Below are positions 24,834-38,137 of a stretch of DNA of 64,000 bases, in pieces (position 1 is the first letter of the stretch; the number at the start of each line of letters is the position of its first letter). The translations under genes and the position numbers were made by a program. The notes beneath the pieces are model-generated. The model saw only the letters and a list, made by a program, of their open reading frames with translations, made no database searches and was not told the origin of the DNA. The stretch is from Nepenthes gracilis (Eukaryota; Streptophyta; Magnoliopsida; Caryophyllales; Nepenthaceae): the NCBI GenBank assembly GCA_033239525.1, contig BSYO01000008.1:12903294-12967293 (forward strand), written 5' to 3'.

Positions 24834-26065
24834 AAAAAATTACAACACAGGATCCACATGGCCACAATATTTTCGTTGCCCCAACATCGTATTTCCAGAC
24901 ACAACGTCAGACATAGAGATGTCACTAGGTATCTGCTTACAAACCATAAACGACCTGCGAAAGTACATACATCCATCACATAGGCAGCGGAATAAAACTA
25001 TCTGTCTACTGTCCATATACAAGTGCATGTCCATCAATAATATTTTGGACTCTAAAATATATATTTTCTAGCTAACTTTTATACCTCTAATAGGTATAGC
25101 CTAATTTTTTGATTATATTAATTCAATATATAGAGTAGAGGAAGGATATTATCATAATTTAAAATGAAACGAATCATATTTATAGATTAATATTTTGAGA
25201 TTATACTAGCTGGTTCTCATTTCCACTAAATAAACCGACTTTAATTTGGTCTAGTATACCTTTCACTCGATATACAAGGCTAGAAATAGATAATAGATAC
25301 ACCACTAGAGCATCTCTCATGGTCCAGGAGCAATTCCTCGATTTGCCACAGTAATATCCTAAGGCATGTTAGGAAATACTACCATTTGAAATATAAACTT
25401 TGATCCAGACTCTTAATTACTTATTTTTAAGGGAAACTTAATTACTCTATAGAAAATGAATCATTAGATATATTATGTTACGCTTAACTTTTATAATCAA
25501 ATAATTAATACCTTACTTTTAAAAAAAAATTACAAAACTTGAAATATGTAAGATCCACATGGCATCTAGACAATATTTACATGCAACATAATTTTTGAAA
25601 TATATACAAGATAACATATAGAATGTACATGTAGGTAAATATCTCAATTCACATCGAATAATATTTTCCGAATATGTAAAATTAACATATACAAATTACA
25701 TGTATATCAATATCAATTAATCGGAGTACTCAAGTCCATGAAGTTAGGATTTTCAAGATTCTAAAAGATGTCATAAACTAGGTATAGGGTTTCTTGCACA
25801 AAACCATATAAAAAGTAAATCGACCTCGATAAATAAAATATGCAAGAAGTAACATCCCAAAAGTACATACATCCATCACATAAGGCATGTGAAAAATTAA
25901 TTTAACGAAATAAAATATCGCAGTGTGCCCATTTGATCCATATACAAGTGCATGTCCATCAATAATATACACAAAGTACTCCATAAGGCACAAAGTCATA
26001 AACTCTATGTCCATAAGATCATTCTTCAATGTTTTGGATTTTCGTTGGGTATTTTTGATCTTAGT
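24834..26065. repeat. Patchwork of duplicated LTR pieces
   Basis: Segments recur out of order. 24571-24715 resembles 25039-25220 (ttttggactctaaaatatat onwards). 24955-25045 resembles 25858-25965 (aagtacatacatccatcaca, atacaagtgcatgtccatca). The phrase agagtagaggaaggatat appears at 25133 and 26421. Pieces are LTR-derived, mostly minus orientation, with no complete boundary. See the separate finding on mosaic structure. Confidence 0.5.
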
Positions 26066-27275
26066 GCACGGGGAATGTTAGATATTGAAAACCCATGCCT
26101 AGCATGAAAATGTGGTTAATTCAGGTCCGATTCGGGGGTGGGTTTTACCAAACCCTAACCTACGGGATTTTGGGGGTTTCCGTTTCCCGGCCCCGTATTT
26201 ATACCTCAAAATTGGAAAGCCCACCCTAATAGGTATAAGCTCTGTTACCTCGGAGGTGGATTTGGAGGATGAAAAAGTGAAGCAATGGTAAACCAATTTG
26301 ACCGTTTCGTGGCATCCAGAGGAGCCTCAAAGCGTAATGATTAATCCGAAAGTGAGTGGGAAGTTGCAATACCCTCGTGTTAAGTATAATATAATCAAAG
26401 GGAATAAACGATATATATAATATAGAGTAGAGGAAGGATATAAAAGTATAATGAAGATCCGGTTTCTCTTGTGAACTTGGGTTGATTGTTGTGAATAAAC
26501 ATGAAACATGATCAAATATCCTTTTCATAAAATATTTATGAATGATCTCCGGTTGGAGATCTTGTGATGGAAATGAGATTCTCGAGATATCTTGTGTGGC
26601 AAATGTGGATTTTTTATCCTTTCTTTAGGTTCCAAAACATATATAAACTTATTTTTTTTGCGAAATAGGGCTAGTAGGCCTTACTAGCTAACGTGGCTTT
26701 AGAATGTGTAGCTAACACATTCCTATCGTCGCAAAGATGATATAATAATGAAAGTAAATAATATCCAAGCGAGAATCAAATCAAGAAAAAGAATATGTGA
26801 AAATGTCCCCATGTGATCACATTCTGAAGTGCGACTTAATCTTGAGGGGTGTTTATGATTTCATTTGGCTGATATATTGGCTCACTCTTAACATGTGTTT
26901 TCCAGGATGAGAACACTTATCGCGAGTAGATAGACAAGGAGAGAGACTAGGGCATCTCTCATGATCAAGATTTGGACAATAGAGTTGGGATGTGGATAGC
27001 CACTTCGAGTTTGGCTCATTATTGTTGTTATTTTATGGTTTTATTATGCTTCCGCATGTGATAATTTAATTATGCTTCCGTTTGTATATTTGTGTTTGGA
27101 GTTTTGATTAGTTAGATGGCATCTCTCTAGATAGGTACAAGGCTGTGTGTGAGGCTTTGAGTTAAGCCTTTTGAATAGAATTGAAGTTGATATAAAGTTG
27201 TATTTCGGTTTTTGATACGGATTTCCCGAAGTCTATAGTTTACCATCATTGACGGAGGTTATTCAATGGAGAATA
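26066..27275 (+). repeat. 5' LTR (partial, rearranged) of the second LARD-type element
   Basis: Shared with the 3' LTR: cacggggaatgttag, aaaacccatgcc, gggattttgggg, gtgagtgggaagttgca, gatggcatctctctaga, ccatcattgacggagg. It ends before the TCCGTCACA terminus. An acceptor-like cttaacatgtgttttccag|gatgag lies near 26905. Confidence 0.55.
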
Positions 27276-29409
27276 ACTAGGAGAAAGAAGAGAGATGCCT
27301 AGGTTTGATCCGAATCATATGCAAGCTTAGGTTTGATTAAGATTGATTGTTTTCAATGAAGGTAGGTGAGGACTAAGTTAGTCCGGGTAGTTTTGGTTAC
27401 CTCGATTTAGGCTAGTACTAAGTTAGAAGCGGTGACTTAGTTCGGATGTTAGCCTATATCCTAGATTGTGTTCTAGGATTGCTTGATCCGATTGGTCTCG
27501 CCAAAATACTTTTGTGGGGACTACTAATACTTGACTGGTTAATCGGGAGAAAGATGGTGTGTAGAGACAATGTTGGATTGATCGGTTTGATTAATCAGTT
27601 TGAGGTTTAAGTTTGACGGTTCTTGGTTGGAAGTCCTTAATTACTTATTTTTGAAGTCCTAGGTTAACACTCCAAGAGTTCTACCATGGATTTTGAATGA
27701 GATATACGGTGACCCCATGTTCTCGCTCATGATAGAAAGAAAATGAGAAAGATCTTGGGTCTGATTAAGAAATCATGTATTATGGAAGTTTCTTTAATTA
27801 AGAATCGATGAGACTTGGAAGCCTGTCTCAATTGTTATCGAGGATGCCTTTAGTCACGGATGAGAAGGGTCGGTGTTTATAAGGATAAATTATTTATTGT
27901 GACTGATGTTGTTTTGAGAATGAACCCATGTTGGGATTGTATTGGGAGGATCTTCGGTAATGACGACCTAGTATTCACAAATAATTTATTTTCTTATTTT
28001 GAAAACAAGGATCTAAAATAATTCATGATACTTGGAGCTTGTGGATACATGTCAATCTTTTTTAAATGATTATATACTAGTAATCAATGCGATTTTGGGT
28101 ATAATTGAGATAGTTAAAGTGTTAAGCCAAACTTAATAGTAGTTCGTGGGTAACTGCGGTGTTAATATAAGCGGCTTAGTAAAGGATAGCATCTTGCATC
28201 ACAGTTTACATTGATCGAATCAAGAAATGAATCGTTTTTTCTTGTAGATCATTGGACCGATAGTTGTTCGTGAAATTGATGGTTTGATAACCGTGATTTC
28301 GTGAATGGTCGGGGCATAATTTGTGGGCCGTTAGAAGACTTGAGTAATTTTAAAATTGATCCGGGGTCCGTAGCGGACATTTGTGGATGAATAGAAGTTG
28401 TAGCCCGATGGTATCCAGGTTAAGGATGGCCACCATAAAAATTATGAAGTTTTATGGGATGATCTTTGACCATGTCAATGTGTCGAGGTTGCTTCATGTG
28501 GTAATATGATAATTTATGAGAGAGGAATGCGAATTTAGTTGAGAAAATGCCTTCCTAAGCTTGTGGCTTTGTGATTGCATGATTTTGAGGACTTAGATTT
28601 TAACGTGGCTGGTCGATAGAAGTCCATGACCTAATCGGATAGGTAACGATGTTCATGACATTTCTAATGGGTCTGATAAGTTCTTGGAATGTAATATCTT
28701 GGAGATAATAAACCCGGAAATTTTGAGGTTTTCTTTTGAAAACTGAGCATTGTCTTCGGAGATAGGAAGATGATCATATGGCCTTGCATGTGGTTAGATT
28801 TGTCTAAAGGTCGAGAAAGTAAACCTCGGTGTCTTCCTTTTTGCGGGCATCAATGTTGAAAAACGAGTTTTGGATATGTCTTTGAAGTTTCATAGAAGAA
28901 TCAAGATGAATCGCTAGTAAGTACCCAGTTGATTGGGTGAGAAAAGTCGTGATCTTGTTGGAAGATAGAAATAGGTTGGCTTGTAATTTTGATCGGAATT
29001 TTGAGAAAGGCAAGAATTGAAAGTCTTGTCAACTTTTTGGGAGATTGTTCACGATTGCGGCCGTAATTTAATGATTTGAGGATTGAAATAAGCGTTGTGG
29101 GCCCGTGGCCTAGAGATTTCTAAATAAGGTTGAAATTTTTTCGAGGCTTGGAATGAATTGAAGGAAAAGTCCATTGGCCCGTTCGAAGTGTTGAAAATCA
29201 GGTCATTTTGAAGTTTGGAAGATCGTGAGGTCTTTAGTATCGATGAATTAGAGAATCGATAAGTGACCGGTTTGGGCCGTTTTGGAAGGCTAAATGCACA
29301 AAACTGAGGTTCTAAAATAACGCTGTTCGAGGAATGATTTCGGTCTTTGAGGAGTTCACCTCAGATTTGGGAATTCGAGGCTCGTTAATTTCGAGGACGA
29401 AATTTTCAT
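27276..29409 (+). other. Non-coding interior of the second LARD-type element
   Basis: It starts actaggagaaagaagagaga then tgcctaggtttgatccg, close to the starts at 62180 and (minus) 6715. It runs to a typical gypsy pre-PPT phrase (cgttaatttcgaggacgaaat). There are stops in all frames and no recognised domain. Confidence 0.55.
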
Positions 29410-29422
29410 AAGTGGGGGAGAA

Positions 29423-31377
29423 TGTAACATCCCAAAATCTGAAAATATTTTTATCGGACCAATCGCATGTAAATTAAAACATGAAATTTTGCAAGGTGCC
29501 CATTTGAGTATCAAATTTAAATCCATAATAAGTTGAAGCCAGGGGATTAAGAGAGAGAGAGAGGCATAAATATCCAAAAAAAGGAAAAAAAGAGGAAAAA
29601 TCGAGCTAGGAGAAAATCAGAGCACGCACGAGGCAAGTGTTCTCATACCCATTCTTTCGATGTTTTAAATAATCGATACCACGGGGAATGTTAGGATATT
29701 GAAAACCCATGCCTTGAGGTCCATGAAAATGTGGTTAGTTGTCCGATTAGGTCCGATTTCGGGGTGGGTTTACAAACCCTAACCTACGGGATTTTGGGGT
29801 TTCCGTTTCCTTATCATGAAATTGACCCCAAAATTGGAAAGCCCACGTCCCAAATATGAACATAACATCGGCGTGTCCGGCCCTCTAAATCCACATATAT
29901 CACCCGAGACCGGAGGTGGATTTTGCGTGTTTCCACCTTCGTGAGATGATGAAAGAACTCTAGAATATGAATGGTATTCCAATATAAAATACCGGAACAA
30001 GATTTGATCGTTTATAACATATCAAAGACTTCCGTAATGATTATCCAAAGTGAGTGGGAAGTTGCATACTTCCACCTCGGTTAATAAATTGAAAACGTGA
30101 AAAGAATGAAAGAGAAGGGTCCGATCTCCAAGTATTGAACCGTATTAGTCCGGGTGTTCAAAAGAGAATCCGATAATGTTCACCCGAAATGTAATGAGAA
30201 ATGTAACGTTTAAATGATTAAACGTAAAAGTAAGAATGCGGAGGTTCCAAAGTGAGATGTGATCATCGAGGTATCACTTCTCAGAACTGAATAAGGGAAT
30301 GAAGTCCCGATATTGTGATTAAGGGAATTGAGTCCCTTTGGTGATTTGAACTGAGATACATTGTGCTTGTGATGATATAATCTCCGGTTGGTGATGTGTT
30401 TGATGAGATGATCTCCCGGTTGGAGATCTTGTGATGGAAATGAGATTCTCGAGATGTGATCTTGTGTGGCAAATGTGGATTTTCCCTCTGGGTCGAACCT
30501 CTCAAACTAGGACCCGAGTCATATGGGTAGTATTCTTTAGTGTACCATATCTTCTAGATCCACCAAATTTTAGGAAACACGGAAGAACAGATCGGGATTC
30601 GACCGGGGGGTGTGGGTGTGTCGGACGCTACATATTGAGACCATTATGGCTTTATAACACATTCCTACTAGTTGAGTCTACACCGGGTCCATAAAAGATG
30701 ATATAATAATGAAAGTAAATAATATCCAAACGATGAATCAAGTGATTCAAGATTAACCATGTGATGAGAACAAGATTGATTCAAGATGAGGGAAAATCCA
30801 AATGAATCAAGAATGACAAATCCATGTTGAGAAACGTAGGGAAGTGCTCCTTGATTGGAGAGTGTGTATCCCCTCTCGTTTCGGTTCTTGACGTGTCTTG
30901 AGGGGTGTTTATAAGCTATTGGCTCACTCGAGAACACTTAGCCGGGCGCAGGTAGATAGAGCATTCCGCGGCGCGTGATCAAGATTTGGACAATAGAGTT
31001 GGATCCTGGATAGTCGTGGCTCATTATTGTTGTTATTTTATCCCATGTGTGATGATTTAATTATGCCCGTTTGTATATTTGTGTTTGGAGTTTTGATTAG
31101 TTAGATGGCATCTCTCTAGATCCGCATCGATGAGGTTGAGTTCCAAATGTTGGAGCCATGGATGATATGGCTGTGTGTGCTGTGTGGTGTGTTGTAGGCT
31201 TTGAGTTAAGCCTTTTGAATAGATGTGTGCTTGTTGCGAGTTGATATTTTAACAGGTTGCCCAATTGCAGAGGAAACTCACGGATTTCCCGTTGAAGTCT
31301 ATAGTTTAAAGTATAGGCTTAGGGTTGTGTCATCATTGACGGAGGTTATTCAATGGAGAATAATCCGTTCCGTCACA
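29423..31377 (+). repeat. 3' LTR of the second LARD-type element, 1955 bp
   Basis: It starts TGTAACATCC after the polypurine tract and ends CCGTCACA. It has a gagaga leader and a donor-like CGAG|GCAAGTGTTCTC at 29633. The acceptor region near 30945 is decayed. The terminal hairpin lies at 31338-31375. Confidence 0.7.
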
Positions 31378-31872
31378 GTATCCATAATTTGAAGCCAATT
31401 CATGCATAAATATCAAAATAAATAGGAAAAATCATTCCGGGCACGGGTTAGTGTTCCACGTATAAAAAATCGGTCAAAACTAAATAATCAAACATAAAAT
31501 CCACATATATACATGCTCAAGTTGTGGTTAATATAAAATATAAACTTAATCGGGTATCGAAACAAGGATATCCAAAGAAAACAGAACAAAAAGTGCAAAG
31601 AATAATCTTGATTCCCCAATCTATCACTTCTATAGCTCTAAATTGAACTAGATAGCTTCGATTTCCTCCTTCTCTCCTCCTTCACGTTCTCTCTCTCTCC
31701 TCTCTTCTAGATCCACCAAATTTTACACGGAGAAAGAACCATTATGGCTTTATAACATACTCTCATGCCGTTGAGTGACGGTTATAAAGTGTGCTTAAGC
31801 CCTCCTCGGGACATCGGGCACGCTTACGATATTTACATGCAATTACAATATTTAAAAAATGATACATTATAA
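31378..31872 (-). repeat. LTR fragment, mostly minus orientation, with mixed pieces
   Basis: The first ~100 bp resemble 29515-29640 in plus orientation. The rest resembles the minus-strand leader region of the 22631 LTR (gataaaaagt-like, ctctctctcctctc) and ends cattataactctctccc, an LTR/PPT junction in minus orientation. Confidence 0.45.
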
Positions 31873-32940
31873 CTCTCTCCCACTTATAAAATTTCGTCAT
31901 CGAAATTTAACGAACCACAAAACTCAACAGTTAGGGAAAATCCTTTAAGAATTTCTTCTTCAAGTTCCCAAATCACTTTCCTAATTAAGTGACTTATCCA
32001 AGAAAGTCTTAACCTAATGAATTATTCTAATTCCCAATACCTAAGTCTTCCTATCTAAATCTAAGTTAGAACCTTATCACAAGACAAATGTCTAATCTCC
32101 CACAAAGGCTTAAATTGATCACATATTTTCCTCAACCATCAGTGCAAGGGAGACTTCATGAAAATCCACAAAATCTGTAGACAGTCCAGATTTATTGGCT
32201 ATTTCCTCGATTTAATTCAAATCCTCGAACAAACTAATGAGCTTCTATTTCAATTCATCCTAAGCCTTGAAAATAATCATTCACTAGGATCCTCAATCTT
32301 ATTCTGAAATTTTTAGGCCATGGGTCATATGCTATTGCTACGTTACTGTGCTTAGCCATTTATTAGCGCACTAAAAATCCTCTTGCAACTCGAATTTATT
32401 GATCCATACTGAACACCTAGGTTACATGTCAGCGATAGGCCTAAGAAATCCAAAAGGTATCGATACATCTAAGGCAAAACCCATAATCCTCAAATTACAA
32501 TCAATTTAAGAAACACAATTGAAGCAATTATCCCAAAAATTTCGGTACAGCCTCAAGTTACAACCAAAACCTCAAAACTCAAGCATTTTGCAACTTATCA
32601 TCTCGTTGATACCCACACGCCAACTTACTCAATTCGATCATATAATCCAAATTCACAATAAATGGACCATCCTTGTTAGCTAATCTACAATCATCCGAAT
32701 AGTACCCATAATCCTTGTCATCCTAACAACTCTAAGACAAAACAATGAGGGCTTCTCATATCATAATTTATAGTTTCAATACTTCGAATACAACTCTATC
32801 TCCCAATTCGAAAGCACAACACTCCATTTTGCTCAGATATCAGGAGTTGCTCGCAGTTCATCATTCACATTTCCTATGAAGCATCAAAAATATATCAAGT
32901 CTAAAGACTCCCAACATCAAATATCATTACCAATATTAAT
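31873..32940 (-). other. Interior fragment of a minus-strand LTR element, non-coding
   Basis: It begins with the polypurine tract complement (ctctcccactt) and the phrase ataaaatttcgtcatcgaa typical of the gypsy pre-PPT zone. No coding motif follows. The fragment stops near 32940, where the sense changes. Confidence 0.45.
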
Positions 32941-33520
32941 CTAGGTGTTTAATATGAATTATATATTTTGAGGATATGTTGGTTTGTTGATTTATCAACA
33001 AAATAATGAGAATGTAAAGTATTTCGACCTTAAGGTTTAATGGCGATTTAAGATTTATGTCGAAATCTTAGAAAAACTTAATCAGAGAAATTTTGGGCAT
33101 TAAGTTAAATTAGATACGGTGGTGAATTACAAATTGGATGATTCAAAGTTAGATAAATAATCAGAGTAGCACAGCGTAAATGTTGTAAACCCACATATGT
33201 TAAGGTTTAATCTGAGGCTCGAAAGGAATAGTTTCTTTCGAGGCTTAGGGTAGGTTGAAACAAGAATTTTCAGTCATTTAAGATTTCAAGTTAATTTAGA
33301 AAAGTAGTTAATAAATTTGGTTTGTCTTCGGACTTGGTAGAATTAGATTTTGATAGAACACATTTGGTAATAAGAATCAAGATGATTCAAATACTCAAAG
33401 TTATTTGGAATAACCATTTAATCAAGGAAGTGACTTAGGAATGCTAGAGAGAATCTAGAAGATTACCTTCGATTATGGAAATTCGAGGTTCGTTAAATTT
33501 TAAGGTTAAAATTTCTATAA
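32941..33520 (+). other. Interior fragment of a plus-strand LTR element, non-coding
   Basis: It ends with cgaggttcgttaaatttt and a polypurine tract, the same pre-PPT zone as above but in the other direction. No coding motif. Confidence 0.45.
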
Positions 33521-33532
33521 GCGGGGGAAAAT
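33521..33532 (+). other. Polypurine tract
   Basis: GCGGGGGAAAAT directly before the LTR start TGTAAGGTGCC. Confidence 0.6.
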
Positions 33533-36203
33533 TGTAAGGTGCCAGTTTCCACGATGTGGTAAATATGAGTGGTAAGGTTCTAGATTCCAAAATATAGTAA
33601 TTGGGAGATAATTAAGTTAAAATAGGTAGATTGAGGTCAAAGGGTACGGGAGAAATCGGTTTGAAAAGCCCAAATATCCGGAATTAGTTAAATCAAAAAC
33701 CGAAGTTGTAAACCGTAAAATGTTAATATGTAAATAAGATTCTGAGTTTTAAATTATGATAATTATGGCTTATTAAAGTTATATAATCCAAATTAGAGTT
33801 TAAGAATGTGAAAAATTGGGTTAAAAGTAGGCTTGTTGCAAGCTTGATGCGGGCTTGGCCCATGCCCGAGGCGCCACCCAGGTGTCAAAAATAGAACCTG
33901 GCACCCGAGGAGCGCCTAAGGCTTGAAAACCAAAATGGAGTGCTTGATGCTCGCCCGATGAGTGCTTGAGCGTGGCTGTTTGGGTGTCTTGGCAACCGAT
34001 GTGCATTTGAGCACCATTATGCAGATAAAAGCGCGCAAGGGTTTTCTCCCGTGCATTTTTGGGCTGATTTTTGATTTAGAGAGAGAGAGAGAAAGAAGAG
34101 CAAGAGGGAGAAGGAGGAGATTGAAGCCCCCAAGTCCAAATCCGTCCGAGAGCCAGTTAGAAGGGTAATAAATTGGGTCGAGACAAGTACACTCATACCC
34201 TCATCTTTTATTTTCTTGTACTTTTATTCTATTTTTTTGGGTAATCTCGTTCCAATACCTGGTTAGGTTTATATTTTATAGTTTCCAAGACCTAAGTATG
34301 CATATATGTGAATCCCATGCCCAAAATCCATAATTTTAATCGGTTTCGGACAAGGAAACCCTAACCCCGCATCCAGATGACTTTACCTGCAAATTTTGAA
34401 AATTTTGCATAATTTGGATCTAAAATATGGTTACCCATAACATGAATATGTTATCATTTGGGTGTTCGAATTTATAGTTTTATACGGTTTTGGGTACACC
34501 AAAACCCTAACCCACGCTCTAATTGTATTATCCTATTTAATTTGATTCTCGTGCATGATTTAGCTTTGATTGTAATTAACTCATGTCTTGAATGTAAGCA
34601 GTAACAAATTTGGCGTCCGATTTTTAAGTTCTGAACTATTTGGAGCGTTCGAGAATCCAAATCCGATCATGGTTACTGTTCATGCAAAATTAATGAGTAT
34701 TTCTACATGTTTTTGCTTTATCTAATTGCCCTCAGTTTATGCATATTTGCCTATGCTTAATTGTGCATTCTGAAAAATATTATCTTTAAAAATTTCGAAG
34801 AAAATTGTTTTCTGAAACCCTAAGTCAAATTGGGCTCAAGGTGGTAAGAATTCCCACCCTTCCTATATTATACGATGATTATGTATAAGAGTACATTATG
34901 AGAAGATGTAAATCCGAAAGAAAGATAAGAAAATCATGTAAGTAATTAGAGAACAATCTCACAATTTGAGGTATATGATGGATTTGTTCTCCTAGATAGA
35001 TAAATTTACAAAATAAGTTTGGTGGATCTTCCCTTAAAAGAATAAAAAATCATGAAATTAGGACCACAGATTCATATTATGAAGGGTGACATCCCCAAGC
35101 ATGTCACTAGTATGATGGTAGAGACTCAAAGATTTGTCATAACTGCTTATTGTAGTGGGTGATATCCCTAATATGTCTTAGGACTTTATAGTGGTGATCA
35201 AGGATAGCTCCATCCATAGAGTAACATGTGAACCACCCTTCCTCTGGGTGTTAATTTTGGAGGATAGAAATTTTTGATGATCTTGTCCTCGGGGTTGAGA
35301 TTTTGGAAAATGAGAACTTAATGAGAGCTTTTGAACTTTTGGCCTTTAATTGTGTGGAGTGAATGCAATCTGTCCTCAACCATTCACTCCCTTAGCTAGT
35401 AGAATATATTGGCCCGGATCCGCAAAGATGAATAATTATGCTTAATCTATATTTTAAAGAAAATGAGAGTATAAGAAAGAAGTAAATTGTATCCCAAGTA
35501 TATTTGACCAAATTCATATTCATGCATCTCTTTCATGCTCATATATATATTTTTTCTGTTTAACCTCGCTTATATTATTTATTTCCTTGTATATAATGCA
35601 TTTATTGAGCTGTTAGCTCACAATTACTTCTTCTTCCTTCTAGATGGGATCCATAAGCTAACATCCGATTTAGATAGAGTAAGGAGAGGGATTTGCTAAA
35701 GGAGATTTGCTAGACTCGGAAACTTGTAAATTAGGATATGTTTAATGAAATGGAATGTAAATAGTTTAGTTAGATTAATGTTATGTGTTAAATTGTGTCA
35801 TAGCATGTTATTTAGTATTATGGATCATTGTTATACTTCCGCATGTTAAATGATGGATATAGAATGCTTCTGCAAGTATAAGTTAGGTTTTGTGTAAGTT
35901 TTTAGATGGCATCTCTCTTTTGACCCAATATAGTCATTGAGATACTATGTTGGATCCATGGATGATATGACATTTCAATGATCCTATGTATGTGTTGTGA
36001 AAATATTTTGAGGTCTATCTATTGTATGTCTTGTACAGGTTGTGTTAATTCAGGTTGTATGTATGGTTTTTTGTCTATTTTTAGAGAAAATTCATCAATT
36101 TTTTTACAAAAATTATTGCACTAAATTAATAGTGTATTTGTTCCATTTATTAAGTATGATCATCGACGGAGGTCATTAGTGGATTATGACCAATTCCGTT
36201 ACA
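33533..36203 (+). repeat. 3' LTR, 2671 bp, complete
   Basis: It starts TGTAAGGTGCC and ends TTCCGTTACA. Order: GC-rich gcgcc/cgcccgatgagtgcttgagcg block (33838-33975), GA-rich leader (34078-34115), degenerate donor (GAG|ACAAGTAC, about 34181), cttaggac block (about 35165), tgtggagtgaatgcaat block (35355), acceptor ttcttccttctag|ATGGG (ends 35643), gatggcatctc (35907), terminal hairpin (36165-36200). Confidence 0.7.
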
Positions 36204-37866
36204 ATATGTAGTGGAGATAGTTATTTTCAAGTATATATCCCTTTGAGTTTGGATTTATTGGACATTTATTTTTGCCATATAAGTTGAGGAGATAGACATT
36301 AATGGTTGTTTCATTTACTATAGATTTTATGATATTTATTTATGATTGAGGCTTTCTACATAAGCGGTCCAAGCTAAGTGGCAAGAGCCTCGACTTTAAA
36401 TTGCCACAATTGTAACATTTGAACCTCAATATATGTATTATGATATCAAAATTAAAATTTATTGGATAATTTTTGAGAATAATTGTGTTTGAAAGAATAA
36501 TTGAGAATTAAAAGGAGGACCAACACTTGAATCACACATGTGTAGTGGTTGTGTGTGGTTAAATAGAATTGGAAATGGTCATGCATGGAAGAGGTGTGCT
36601 CGTGGTTGGCTTACCAGAGTGGGTGGAATTTTGTGTGTGGTTGAAACATACTCATTTGTGCATGTATATTGTCCATGCACTTGATGAGTGCATGACCAAT
36701 GCTCTTGCACTAATCTATGTATATAAAGATGTTCATGTGATTTTTAGTCATTTCTATTTGAGATCTTAAAGGAGGAGAGAGAAATAAAAGAAAAGAAGAA
36801 AAAGAAAAGGAGAGAGAAAGTAAAGAAAGTTAATTTTGAAGTCATTTTGCATTAGACTTAGCAATGTTATGTTAAGGCAAGTACATTTATTCTTCATTTG
36901 TTAAAATTTTGAGATTATTAGTTTTAATCTTTGTTTAAATGTGTATGCATGTGATTATTTATCATCTTTATTACCTTTGTTTTGCAAGCGTACCTATTTT
37001 ATTTGAGAATATTGAGATTTTAAAGACTTATACCAAATTTTATAATATTACTTATACATGTTGAGATCTTTGGATTTTTGACCTTTGTCATTCTATAGTA
37101 AGAACTCTTTTAAAAAAATTATAAATATTATTTATTTTTTCCTCGATTTGAAAAAGTTTTTGTAATTGTTATTAAATATAATATTTTTTTCATTTTAACT
37201 AAATAAAAATCATTGTAAAGAATTACTAAAATATGTTTATATATTTTTTGTTATATAATTTACAAATTAAAGATCAAACATAATATTTACAAGCTAAAAA
37301 AGTAGCATTTGACCTATCTCTATGCAATGTTATATAGTTAACCTATCTATAGGTATTGAATAGTAGCATATGGTTTAAGGGTACAGGAAAACATTTATAA
37401 CCCAATCTTTGATATTTAACCTTTATTATTAAGATTTTCGCTAATCCTTAATTGTTATGTTTTTCACATACCATCATTTTTGCTTATTGCTTATATTATA
37501 TAAATACATATATATATATCTCTATATATAAATTATACATATTTTACTAAGTATTAAGCTCACTATTACCAAATTTTGTAATTCTTTTAGATCAACAGGC
37601 TTGAATACTATTACAGAATTTTGGATGGAAGACCTTCTTTTGGCAATTTTAGGCTATTTCTTTTAATTATTATTGAATTTGTAGTTAGTTGGTTTTATTA
37701 TAAACGATTGTTTGGTTTTCGGTTAGTGTGCATTTGCTGCCAAGGGAATTTGAATTTTATATTATATGGCTAGTAGGGTTTGTTTTGAGTAGTTGTTGCT
37801 TTTCCTTATTTATTTTGATTATTGTTGACCAGGAGGATTTATTTGGGACTATTTTTGAAGCGTAGC
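36204..37866 (+). repeat. Old LTR-like sequence with a tRNA-like segment
   Basis: It has a TATA-like tatataaagat (36719), a purine-rich leader (36770-36830), a donor GTTAAG|GCAAGTAC at 36877 and an acceptor aattcttttag at 37590, the same layout as neighbouring LTRs. Its ends were not recognised. The region 36900-37560 is very AT-rich. Confidence 0.4.
36365..36436 (+). repeat. tRNA-like segment, possible SINE head
   Basis: The phrase agctaagtggcaagagcctc resembles a tRNA D-arm/A box (TAGCTCAGTGGTAGAGC). About 35 bp later tttgaacctc resembles a T-arm/B box. The stems are imperfect and there is no clear 3' tail or target duplication, so a SINE is possible and a functional tRNA is unlikely. Confidence 0.3.
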
Positions 37867-37981
37867 TATAAAGTATGGGTTTATGAAATACAGTAAATTC
37901 TAATAATTAAGTTAATATAATTAAATTCAGAATAAATGGATTTGAGAAAATTGACATTGGATTATAGTTGAAGGAAAATGG

Positions 37982-38137
37982 GTGCCGCGCTCAATGGAGA
38001 CTCGAGTGAAGTTGGAAGCACCAATTCTAGTAGGTGCCACACTCACTGGAGGCTTGAGTGAAGTTGGGGGCGCCAATTCTAGTAGGTGCCGCCCTCACTG
38101 AAGGCTCGAACAAAGTTGGAGGCATCAATTCCAGTGG
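37982..38137 (+). repeat. Three tandem 52-bp units in the LTR
   Basis: Units start at 37982, 38034 and 38086, each beginning gtgccRc and ending caattctagtag or close. They are GC-rich inside an AT-rich LTR and contain ctcgagtgaag-type words. Confidence 0.8.

Larger units (their letters stand above)
26066..31377 (+). mobile_element. Second non-coding LTR element (LARD-type, plus strand)
   Basis: A 5' LTR part (26066-27275), a 2.1 kb interior and a full 3' LTR (29423-31377) lie in order. The polypurine tract at 29410-29422 precedes the LTR start TGTAACATCC. The interior has no polyprotein motif. The primer site is damaged: the LTR end and the TGGTATTAGAG motif are missing, leaving actaggagaaagaag. 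The two LTRs share exact stretches separated by unrelated patches. Confidence 0.65.

Noticed and set aside
24700..25071. 123-codon plus-strand frame
   Set aside because: It crosses the boundary between a nested LTR and its target, so it cannot be one gene.
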